Assembly: GCA_029932855.1 (NCBI GenBank)
Contig: JAOZPG010000007.1
Location: forward strand, 1-34,416
DNA length: 34,416 nt
Direction of reading: 5' to 3'
Source of the DNA: Bacteroidales bacterium
GTDB taxonomy: Bacteria > Bacteroidota > Bacteroidia > Bacteroidales > VadinHA17
In this document: positions 17,486-23,947 of the stretch, piece after piece
How the letters are laid out: each line of letters starts with the position of its first letter
Position numbering within the stretch: position 1 is the first letter of the stretch
Position numbers and translations under genes: made by a program
Notes under the pieces: generated by a model
Seen by the model: only the letters and a program-made list of their open reading frames with translations
Told to the model about the DNA's origin: nothing
The model's database searches: none

Positions 17486-18507
17486 GAAGACAAATTAATA
17501 TAAGACTTATCATAGTTATACTGGCCCCGGTTTTCCTGCTTGGGTCATGTTTTACGGAGATAGATACCGAAAAGATGGATCCCCTGGAAACGATAACAGC
17601 CGCTAATAATATATATACAAGCCAGACTTTCTATAAGATAGAAGAGAATCAGATTCGACAGATTAGCTGGAATAGTCGCCAGGACTGGGACCTGGGTTTT
17701 GAGACAGGGGTCAATGGATGGCATGTTATTATAAATTATAGCACAGCTGCAAGAATAGTCTGTACAGGAATTACTGATTATGAAGCTGTTGATGTTAATA
17801 CAGTTATTGGCCTGTTTCCTGTCGGAGACAGCCTGAACTGGAAATTCAGTCATCCAAACGGGGACCTTGACAGCACGGCAGTCGGAAACTGGATAGATTC
17901 AGCTTCTGTTTATATATTGTACCGGGGAGCCATGTACACCGACCCCCCGGAAGCCTACTTTAAGATTAAGTTTGAAAGTGTAAATGCAAATGAATATCTT
18001 ATTACATACAATGATGTTAATACTGATGTTGATCATAGTGTCAGTATTTCAAAAGATGGCAGTTACAATTACGTTTACTATTCATTTACAGATAATGATG
18101 TAGTAGAGATTGAGCCACCCAGGGATAACTGGGACCTGCTTTTCACCCCTTTCATGGGATATTATTATATTAATACCGGAGAAGGCCTGCCCTACTTCCT
18201 GAACGGTGTATACTCCAATTATCTAAATGGAGTGGAAGTAATTGAGATCGATGATGCAAATGTTGAATATGACAGCATTGATGCCAGCTATATTAATCAG
18301 TATGAATTTTTAACAACACAGGATGTATTGGGCTATGACTGGAAAGATATACCTCAGCCACCTGACTATGTTTACTATATTGACGAAAATAAGAAATACA
18401 TTATTCATGCGGTTGACGGGTCATATTATAAATTTCGTTTTATAAGTTATTATAATGAAATGGGCGACAAGGGTTTCCCAATATTTCAATACAAACAAAT
18501 ACTTTAA
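17482..18507 (+). CDS. HmuY-family haem-binding lipoprotein
   Basis: This 341-residue lipoprotein has a signal peptide and lipobox (APVFLLGSC, Cys23). The rest follows the HmuY pattern: early WDLGFETGVNGWHVIINYST at about 69-88, a central DNWDLLFTPFMGYYYIN (about 213-229), then LPYFLNGVYSNYLNGVEV, and a C-terminal strand YYKFRFISYYNEMGDKGFP. HmuY proteins are surface haemophores that bind haem and hand it to the cognate TonB-dependent receptor; ligand residues are often His or Met, and this protein has several His and Met candidates. The 4-base overlap with the receptor gene implies coupled expression. In Porphyromonas the operon continues with hmuRSTUV; those genes are absent here. Family assignment is confident; haem binding is not tested. 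Confidence 0.85.
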   Translation: MRRQINIRLIIVILAPVFLLGSCFTEIDTEKMDPLETITAANNIYTSQTFYKIEENQIRQISWNSRQDWDLGFETGVNGWHVIINYSTAARIVCTGITDYEAVDVNTVIGLFPVGDSLNWKFSHPNGDLDSTAVGNWIDSASVYILYRGAMYTDPPEAYFKIKFESVNANEYLITYNDVNTDVDHSVSISKDGSYNYVYYSFTDNDVVEIEPPRDNWDLLFTPFMGYYYINTGEGLPYFLNGVYSNYLNGVEVIEIDDANVEYDSIDASYINQYEFLTTQDVLGYDWKDIPQPPDYVYYIDENKKYIIHAVDGSYYKFRFISYYNEMGDKGFPIFQYKQIL

Positions 18508-18546
18508 ATCATTTTATTTTGCAATTATTTACCTAAAACACAGTTT

Positions 18547-19341
18547 ATGAAAAATGTAAAAAATGCCTTTATGGCAATGACAGCAATTCTTTTTATTGGC
18601 CTGGTATTTTCAGCCTGTAATAAAGAAGAAGATCCTACACCTCCTGTTCCCGGATTTGATTACAGTCCGACTGACGTTATCCAATGGGATAATGTGACCT
18701 TTACAAACACCACAACAGGTGGAGAGTCTTACTCATGGGACTTTGGTGATGGTTCAGCAGCCTCTACTGATGAGAATCCTGAACACCAGTATCTTGAAGC
18801 AGGCACTTTTACTGTAAGCCTTACAGCAACAAATGAGGATGGTGATAAAACTACAACTATGGATGTTGTAGTGGCTGCACCAAATAATAACTATGTTATT
18901 GATGGTACAGAATATGCAATTGACACTGCTTTTACATATTCATCAATGGGAATGACATACTGGAGAATGTATGGTGAAATATTCCCCGGAGCAGATCCTG
19001 CCGTTCCAAACCTGCTGAAGTTCTATCCCAATATTGGTACCGGAACTCTTGAAGGAAGCTATACTTATGACCATGACACAAAACCTGTTGGCACTTTCTA
19101 CTATGGCTTTACCGCCGGCTATGCAGGTATGCAGATGGATTCTACAGCAGTGGACATAGGTACTTCGGCAACACTTGTTATTACCAAGTTTGCAACTGAT
19201 ATTTATGAATTTAAGTTAGATGCAGCTGTACTTCAGTTTGGTTATTATGACTGGGGTGCCGGTGGTGTATTTGTACCAAGCGGATACGAACCCACCTACT
19301 CTGTTCTTTACAGGGGCCCTGTAACACCTATAATAAAATAA
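18547..19341 (+). CDS. PKD-domain lipoprotein of the haem-uptake cluster, unknown C-terminal domain
   Basis: This 264-residue lipoprotein has a signal peptide and lipobox (FIGLVFSAC, Cys24). A proline-rich linker leads into a PKD domain at about 35-112 (SYSWDFGDGSAASTDENPEHQY...GTFTVSLTATNEDG). The C-terminal ~150 residues form a beta-rich domain I cannot name. It has many Tyr, Met and Gly residues (YSSMGMTYWRMYGE, GFTAGYAGMQMDS) and a repeated YDWGAGG-like end. It lies 39 bases after the HmuY-like gene and just before a strong terminator, so it is probably the last cistron of the haem cluster. A role as accessory surface haem- or haemoprotein-binding lipoprotein is an inference from context; PKD domains commonly serve as spacers or binding modules. 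Confidence 0.75.
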   Translation: MKNVKNAFMAMTAILFIGLVFSACNKEEDPTPPVPGFDYSPTDVIQWDNVTFTNTTTGGESYSWDFGDGSAASTDENPEHQYLEAGTFTVSLTATNEDGDKTTTMDVVVAAPNNNYVIDGTEYAIDTAFTYSSMGMTYWRMYGEIFPGADPAVPNLLKFYPNIGTGTLEGSYTYDHDTKPVGTFYYGFTAGYAGMQMDSTAVDIGTSATLVITKFATDIYEFKLDAAVLQFGYYDWGAGGVFVPSGYEPTYSVLYRGPVTPIIK

Positions 19342-19360
19342 CACATGGTTACTTTATTCA

Positions 19361-19389
19361 AAAAAGAGGCTTTTCGGAGCCTCTTTTTT
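19361..19389. terminator. Bidirectional intrinsic terminator between convergent genes
   Basis: The stem AAAAAGAGGCT / AGCCTCTTTTT encloses the 6-base loop TTTCGG, with a T-run on one side and an A-run on the other. It can therefore end transcription of the haem cluster (plus strand) and of the barrel-protein gene ending at 19402 (minus strand). Confidence 0.88.
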
Positions 19390-19401
19390 TTGTGATAATA
19401 T

Positions 19402-20019
19402 TTAAAATTTATACAATAAGGGAATCGAGAAATGTGCATTGATATAATTATAAAGCTTACTTGTTTCCATCACTCCCATGTAATACCTGACTCCGGCAGA
19501 CAGCTTATCGTTTATGGGATACTGAAAGCCTATCTGTAATCCTATATCAATAAGATAATAAGCATCTCTCGTATCATCCTCTGCAAAATAACCCGGATAC
19601 TCAAGTAACTCCCTTGACCTTAACAATATATTTATTGAGGGACCAAACAGCAGTTCCATCTTGCCAGCATCAGACCATTTCATAAGCATTGGGAAAGAAA
19701 GATAATCGTTATTTTGCATTATCTTAGCCTCACCATCTCTTAATGTAACTCCCTGCTGAGAATAGAGAAGTTCGGCATGAATCATCCAGTTACCGGATAA
19801 TTCACGCTCAGCATATATCCCGCCATGCCCGGCTATCCTGAACTGGCCATCAAAAAGTTCAGTGCTGAAAGTAGCAAAATTCATACCTCCGACAAGTCCC
19901 ATTCTTATATCCTGTGCCCGGGATTGAACTGTAAGCATTGCTATTGTAATAACCAGCAGAAATAACTGTTTCATTTCTCTAAATAATTTTTTTATAAACT
20001 TTAAGTTATGCCTTATCAT
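19402..20019 (-). CDS. PorT-like outer-membrane beta-barrel protein
   Basis: This protein of up to 205 residues is a predicted small outer-membrane barrel. After the signal peptide (MKQLFLLVITIAMLTVQSRAQ) come alternating strands typical of PorT/outer-membrane-protein beta-barrel families: IRMGLVGGMNFATF, IAGHGGIYAERELSGNWMIHAELLYSQQG, YLSFPMLMKW, ELLFGPSINILL, IDIGLQIGFQYP, LSAGVRYYMG. It ends with FSIPLLYKF, an outer-membrane-like C-terminal strand. Two starts are possible: ATG at 20019, overlapping the upstream stop as ATGA, and ATG at 19974, which gives a standard signal peptide and has AGAGAA before it. The longer form is listed because of the overlap. It is the last gene of a three-gene envelope set; function unknown. 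Confidence 0.78.
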   Translation of the reverse strand: MIRHNLKFIKKLFREMKQLFLLVITIAMLTVQSRAQDIRMGLVGGMNFATFSTELFDGQFRIAGHGGIYAERELSGNWMIHAELLYSQQGVTLRDGEAKIMQNNDYLSFPMLMKWSDAGKMELLFGPSINILLRSRELLEYPGYFAEDDTRDAYYLIDIGLQIGFQYPINDKLSAGVRYYMGVMETSKLYNYINAHFSIPLLYKF

Positions 20020-20681
20020 TGTTTAAGCGGTATCCTGTAAAACAGGGAATAGCTCATACCAATAGCCGAACTTTTTCCTGACTTTCCATAACCAGGGATA
20101 AGGTAAGGTTCCAGCAGGGGGTCGGTTTTATCTGTAACAAATATCCTGAACCGCACAGTATATCCCAAAAAAAGATTCTTAAACAATTCCACCCTCATGC
20201 CTCCCCTTAATTCTATCCATTGTGCCATATTCCTGCTTAAAGGAAGGCTCCCCTCCCCGCTGCCCCAGTAGCCATCATCAATTACAATAGCGGATGCCTC
20301 ATGAGTGTAACTGGTAAAACCGTACATGGCTCCAAAGAATAGCTCATGTAACTCGCCCGGCTCCCTTTTAAAAACATTCCAGTCGGCACCAAGGCGGTAA
20401 TAATATCCCTCAAGGCTGTAACTGTATTCAGGATCATCAAATGCCACATCCAGGTAACCCATCTCCGTCTCAGCCCTTAGATTATCTGTCACAGCATAGC
20501 CAAGTGATATCTCGGCATTGAGATTAACAGGTTTAAGGGATGTCACATATATCCTGGCAAGGTCCATTCCTATGATCAGTCCCCCTGCAGCATGCCTGGT
20601 AGTATCAGTCTGCGCTTCCAGGGAATCCTGTGCACCCAGCATCAACAGGCTAATTAATAAATATTTGCAGATGTTCTGCAT
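20016..20681 (-). CDS. DUF6048-like outer-membrane protein
   Basis: This 221-residue exported protein uses the ATG at 20681, which gives a clean signal peptide (MQNICKYLLISLLMLGAQDSLEAQ). An upstream ATG at 20723 adds 14 residues and is less likely. The mature part starts GGLIIGMDLARIYVTSLKP and NLNAEISLGYAVTDNLRAETEMGYLD, with later HELFFGAMYGF and GGMRVELFKNLFLGYTVRFRI. These strands fit a small beta-barrel and, from memory, the DUF6048 family. It overlaps the DUF6452-like gene upstream by 32 bases and touches the PorT-like gene downstream through ATGA, so the three are almost certainly co-translated. DUF6048 and DUF6452 genes are commonly adjacent in Bacteroidota; the function of both is unknown. 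Confidence 0.72.
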   Translation of the reverse strand: MQNICKYLLISLLMLGAQDSLEAQTDTTRHAAGGLIIGMDLARIYVTSLKPVNLNAEISLGYAVTDNLRAETEMGYLDVAFDDPEYSYSLEGYYYRLGADWNVFKREPGELHELFFGAMYGFTSYTHEASAIVIDDGYWGSGEGSLPLSRNMAQWIELRGGMRVELFKNLFLGYTVRFRIFVTDKTDPLLEPYLIPGYGKSGKSSAIGMSYSLFYRIPLKQ

Positions 20682-21135
20682 CAATAGATTGTAGTTTATT
20701 ATCAAGCAGGGAAACAGAATCAATAAAGTTTCCCGTGCTTTGTAGTTCCTTTATGTCGAATAAGAATGCAAAGCCACATTCAGGCGAAAGCATTCTCAGT
20801 TCTCTTTCATAATAAAAATCAAGTGTATCATATAATGTTCCATAAGAAAGAATCATGCTGCTGCTGTCAGTAAAGGGCGAAAGCCTGAAGCTGATACCGG
20901 CCGTAGTATCACTATCATACAGAAGACTATCCTCCCTGCCAATGCCAAACAGGCTAATACCTTCCAGCACAGTATCCCTCATCTCACTGTCGTCCATAAA
21001 ATAAAACCCGGTATTTACCGGGAACTCAACCTGCTCATCACATGGCCGTTCGAATGTACAGGATGTAATAAACAACAGAACAACATAAACAGGCAGCAGC
21101 CTTACAGAATCCAGTTTTATTGTTTTTGCAATCAT
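20650..21135 (-). CDS. DUF6452-like lipoprotein
   Basis: This 161-residue predicted lipoprotein has a hydrophobic leader and lipobox (VYVVLLFITSC, Cys26). The short mature domain has FPVNTGFYFMDD, ISFRLSPFTDSSSMILSYGT, LDFYYERELRMLSPECGFAFLFDIKEL and a closing TGNFIDSVSLLDN, a layout I recognise as DUF6452-like. The PECGF motif, with one Cys, is the family's most recognisable part. It is the first gene of the set with the DUF6048-like and PorT-like barrels, and overlaps the next gene. The role is unknown; an outer-membrane lipoprotein paired with its barrel neighbour is a reasonable inference. No promoter could be identified in the 80-base gap upstream. Confidence 0.7.
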   Translation of the reverse strand: MIAKTIKLDSVRLLPVYVVLLFITSCTFERPCDEQVEFPVNTGFYFMDDSEMRDTVLEGISLFGIGREDSLLYDSDTTAGISFRLSPFTDSSSMILSYGTLYDTLDFYYERELRMLSPECGFAFLFDIKELQSTGNFIDSVSLLDNKLQSIDAEHLQIFIN

Positions 21136-21215
21136 TTATATTATTCACTTATTATCTCTCAGGAATGGGGCTCTAAACAGATCACTTATTCAGCACCCTC
21201 AATACCAAACATCTA

Positions 21216-21941
21216 TTATCTTTTGTTTTGCTCCCTGCTAACATAATCCATAACAAAAAACATATCCCTGGCGATCTCCCTGCTTAACTGATCATTCTTC
21301 TCAGAACTTCCGTAAGAAGAAGTATCAAAGATCTTTACATCCTCATAAGGAAGCCTGATCACTTCTGATGAACCGGCTATCACCAGATCTTCAAAAACCC
21401 GGGTATCGCTGCAAAATACCGATGCAAAACCGGCATCAGGATTATTCCAGTAGTCATATTTTTTCGAAAAGATCAGGATATCCGGATATTTCCTGCCCAT
21501 ACTTACAAGGTACACCGGGTTCTTTGAGTAAGCTTCTGCAGCAGTAACTGAAAATCCCGCACTCTTTAAAGATGACATAATATGATAGTTAATTGATGTC
21601 TCACTTATTCCTCCTGAATATGTATTTATATTCTTTAACTTATAATAATAAGAAGCCGTTTGAGCCCATACCTGGGCAAACTGACTTCTCCTGGAATTAT
21701 TATCGCAAATAAATAAAAGAGAGATCTCTGTCCTGGCATCATAATCATTCAGTATATAATCTCCAAGCATCCTGAGACTTTCCTTTCTGTCTCCGGGAAT
21801 CTTATTAAACTCAGAAGACAGAATATCACAATATTCTGCCAGCTTTTTGTATAGTTTCCTTGCAGCAGCCTCCTGTGTATTAAAAGAAAACAATAAAGAA
21901 AGCAATACAATTGTCTTAAATAATGATCTAAAGAGCTTCAT
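21216..21941 (-). CDS. Exported low-molecular-weight phosphatase / ArsC-like protein
   Basis: This protein has 241 residues from the ATG at 21941. That start gives a signal peptide (MKLFRSLFKTIVLLSLLFSF...EAAA); a longer frame reaches an ATG at 22046 with an implausible 35-residue extension. The core is the LMW protein-tyrosine-phosphatase/arsenate-reductase fold. It has the P-loop C79-DNNS-R-R85-SQ in LLFICDNNSRRSQFAQVWA, then INTYSGGISETS, FSKKYD, FCSD with Cys177, RLPYEDVKIFD and a C-terminal helix RDMFFVMDYV. Cytoplasmic Bacteroidota relatives have the same layout but usually a second cysteine after the CSxAD segment; here that region reads TRVFEDLV with no Cys. Phosphatase activity in the periplasm is therefore more plausible than thioredoxin-coupled arsenate reduction. 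It is divergent from the lipoprotein gene at 22080. Confidence 0.75.
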   Translation of the reverse strand: MKLFRSLFKTIVLLSLLFSFNTQEAAARKLYKKLAEYCDILSSEFNKIPGDRKESLRMLGDYILNDYDARTEISLLFICDNNSRRSQFAQVWAQTASYYYKLKNINTYSGGISETSINYHIMSSLKSAGFSVTAAEAYSKNPVYLVSMGRKYPDILIFSKKYDYWNNPDAGFASVFCSDTRVFEDLVIAGSSEVIRLPYEDVKIFDTSSYGSSEKNDQLSREIARDMFFVMDYVSREQNKR

Positions 21942-21961
21942 TTCAGGGATTAATTTAATGC

Positions 21962-21975
21962 ATGTAAATTTACAT
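21962..21975. promoter_or_regulatory. 14-base perfect palindrome ATGTAAATTTACAT
   Basis: The sequence is its own reverse complement and lies 21 bases upstream of the ATG at 21941, in the divergent region shared with the gene at 22080. On the minus strand TAAATTTA within it is one mismatch from a TAnnTTTG -7 box, so operator and promoter could coincide. AT-rich palindromes of this length can occur by chance. Confidence 0.3.
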
Positions 21976-22079
21976 ATTATTTTTAGTATTGATTTTACAT
22001 AAAGAAAACATATCTTTATTAAGCCGGTTCGTAAGATAATAAACAAGATATTAGTCAGACATCCAAATATTTTAAAGCA

Positions 22080-22490
22080 ATGAAATCACGTTTTTTCCTA
22101 CCCGCCATCCTGGGCATCATCATTATCCTGAGCCTGGGGAACTGTAATAAGGAAGAAGTTACAAAGTTCCTTATAGACGTTGACAGTATAGCAATGGCTG
22201 ATACTGTTTCTCTGCCCGACCCACTGGAAGTTGAACTGTTTGGTACAATAGGGCCAAACGGATGCTATGAATTCTCTAATCTCGAATTTGAGCAGGAAGA
22301 TACAGTAATAATTATGGAGGTATGGGGCAAAAAGACAGAGGGAAAAGATGTCGTTTGTACAGATGCTGTTGTGTTGCTTGACGGGTCAGTAGTAAATATC
22401 ACTTTTCAGGATGCCGGAAATTACATCATTAAGGTAAAAAAACCTGATAATAAGGAGCTTACAGATACAGTTACCGTACTTCCTTCTTAG
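22080..22490 (+). CDS. Small lipoprotein of unknown function
   Basis: This 136-residue protein has a signal peptide and lipobox (LGIIIILSLGNC, Cys22), followed by NKEE, a polar start that suits surface or periplasmic exposure. The mature ~110 residues are beta-strand rich: VELFGTIGPNGCYEFSNLEFEQED, VIIMEVWGKKTEGKDVVC, VVNITFQDAGNYIIKVKKPDN. This resembles an immunoglobulin-like sandwich closed by GNYIIKVKKP. Two mature cysteines (in NGCYEF and DVVCTD) could form a disulfide. It lies 41 bases before the MBL-fold hydrolase on the same strand and is divergent from the ArsC-like gene. I cannot assign a function. Confidence 0.7.
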   Translation: MKSRFFLPAILGIIIILSLGNCNKEEVTKFLIDVDSIAMADTVSLPDPLEVELFGTIGPNGCYEFSNLEFEQEDTVIIMEVWGKKTEGKDVVCTDAVVLLDGSVVNITFQDAGNYIIKVKKPDNKELTDTVTVLPS

Positions 22491-22531
22491 CGCAGTTACA
22501 GTTAAAACCGGCTTGTCCAAAAGATCATAAT

Positions 22532-23218
22532 ATGCCTGAAATACATAATATTAAACTTGGCATCACCAATTGCTACCTTATTAAAGAAAATGATAAGCTT
22601 ATGCTTATTGATGCAGGTATAGACGGAAAGGAAAAAAGGTTTGAGAAGCGACTTCATGCCCTGGGTTATAATCTGAATGATATCGACATACTGATAATCA
22701 CACATGTGCATTTCGATCATGCAGGTATTGCCGCCTGGCTTAAGGAAAGGAGCCGGTTAAAAATAATCGTACATAAGAATGAAGCTCATATTCTCAGCAG
22801 GGGACTTACTCCTATCCCGGCAGGAACAAATTTCTTTGGAAAAATACTTAACATACTGGGTAATATATTCAATTTCCTGTTTAGGGTAAAAGCCACAGAA
22901 GCAGATATTGTGGCAGACAAGCTGATGCCACTTAAGGAACTAGGGTTCTCAGCAAGCATCATTCCTACTCCCGGCCATACGGAAGGCTCCGTATCTGTCC
23001 TGTTTGACAGTGGTGAATGCTTTGTGGGGGATTGTTGCATAAGCATGTTCAACAAAAAGGATGTATTCCCTCCATTTGCAAATAATGCTACCGAATTATT
23101 AAAAAGCTGGAAGATACTGCTTGATTCAGAAGCAAAAAGTTTTTACCCGGGGCATGGAAAAGTTATCAGTCCCATGGTCCTCGAACAGAGCTACAGGAAA
23201 AATAAAAACAGATTCTGA
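22532..23218 (+). CDS. MBL-fold metallo-hydrolase (glyoxalase II-like)
   Basis: This 228-residue cytoplasmic protein of the metallo-beta-lactamase superfamily has no signal peptide. The di-metal motif HxHxDH is intact as H58-V-H60-F-D62-H63 in LIITHVHFDHAG. It is followed by TPGHTEGSVSVLFDSGECFVGDCC, which supplies the third His and the bridging Asp, and by FYPGHGKVI near the C-terminus, which supplies the last His. The start LGITNCYLIKENDKLMLIDAG is typical of the hydroxyacylglutathione-hydrolase-like branch. This branch hydrolyses thioesters or related compounds; the substrate cannot be read from the sequence. A hydrophobic stretch NILGNIFNFLF at about 106-118 may be a lid helix. Confidence 0.88.
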   Translation: MPEIHNIKLGITNCYLIKENDKLMLIDAGIDGKEKRFEKRLHALGYNLNDIDILIITHVHFDHAGIAAWLKERSRLKIIVHKNEAHILSRGLTPIPAGTNFFGKILNILGNIFNFLFRVKATEADIVADKLMPLKELGFSASIIPTPGHTEGSVSVLFDSGECFVGDCCISMFNKKDVFPPFANNATELLKSWKILLDSEAKSFYPGHGKVISPMVLEQSYRKNKNRF

Positions 23219-23307
23219 TTTCTGGTTTAATATTTGTAGTATAAATTTTCACAGATCAGGTATCTGTATTATTATTGATTATGTTATCAAACTAAAGATC
23301 CGGAATT

Positions 23308-23862
23308 ATGAAAAAAATATTTATTCTCTTTCTTACAATTATGATTGCCTCTGCAGCTATGGCACAGGAAAGTAAAAAAGAACAAAGAAAAGCTGCCAGG
23401 AAAATAAGAAAAGAAGAGCGGGCAATGCAGGAAGCAGCAGATGCTGCAGTGATGAAAGCAAGTATAGAATCGCGCCAGTTTGTGCTGGAAGCAAATTTCC
23501 TGTCCAACAAAAGAGGGGAAAGGCTGGTTGTGCAACCCAATCTTAATTTTATTGGTGTTGACAGGGAAAAGGGAGCATTTCAGTTCGGAAATGCCCAATC
23601 TATTGGCTACAATGGTGTTGGCGGAGTTACTGTTGAAGGGCAAATAGCTGATTTTAAGATAAAGGAAGGAAAGAAAGGATTCCTTAATCTCGACTTCAGG
23701 ATAGTATCTTCGGCAGGTAATATATTTGTAAATATGTCAGTTAGTCCCTCAGGTAATGCAGACGCCACTATAAGAGCTAATACATCCGGTTTGCTAAGAT
23801 ACTCCGGCAAAGTTGTTCCCCTTGGATCATCAATAGTATATAAGGGAAGCAATCTTTTTTAA
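23308..23862 (+). CDS. DUF4251-family exported protein
   Basis: This 184-residue exported protein has a signal peptide at 1-20 (MKKIFILFLTIMIASAAMAQ). A highly charged coil follows (SKKEQRKAARKIRKEERAMQEAAD, split here across residues 22-45). The domain starts at about 50 with SRQFVLEANFLSNKRGERL and continues with NFIGVDREKGAFQFGNAQSIGYNGVGGVTVEGQI, a layout I recognise as DUF4251. The C-terminal half is repetitive beta structure (LNLDFRIVSSAGNIFVNMSVSPSGNADATI). Proteins of this family are periplasmic or outer-membrane-associated in Bacteroidota and have no established function. It is monocistronic as far as can be seen, and convergent with the ABC transporter gene. Confidence 0.8.
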   Translation: MKKIFILFLTIMIASAAMAQESKKEQRKAARKIRKEERAMQEAADAAVMKASIESRQFVLEANFLSNKRGERLVVQPNLNFIGVDREKGAFQFGNAQSIGYNGVGGVTVEGQIADFKIKEGKKGFLNLDFRIVSSAGNIFVNMSVSPSGNADATIRANTSGLLRYSGKVVPLGSSIVYKGSNLF

Positions 23863-23947
23863 AACTAAAAAGCTAAATATAAGAGCAGGATCAATGGTGA
23901 AAATAAAAATTTACAATATATATCCTGCTTATCAGTAGGAAATAATA

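Noticed and set aside
15272-19341. SusCD-type polysaccharide utilisation locus
   Set aside because: The TonB-dependent receptor is small (737 residues), there is no SusD-like protein or glycoside hydrolase, and the partner lipoprotein is HmuY-like.
23884-23929. Inverted repeat AGCAGGAT ... ATCCTGCT between the convergent DUF4251 and ABC transporter genes, as a terminator
   Set aside because: The arms match over 8 bases but the loop is 30 bases and no T-run follows either arm, so it is weak evidence for an intrinsic terminator.
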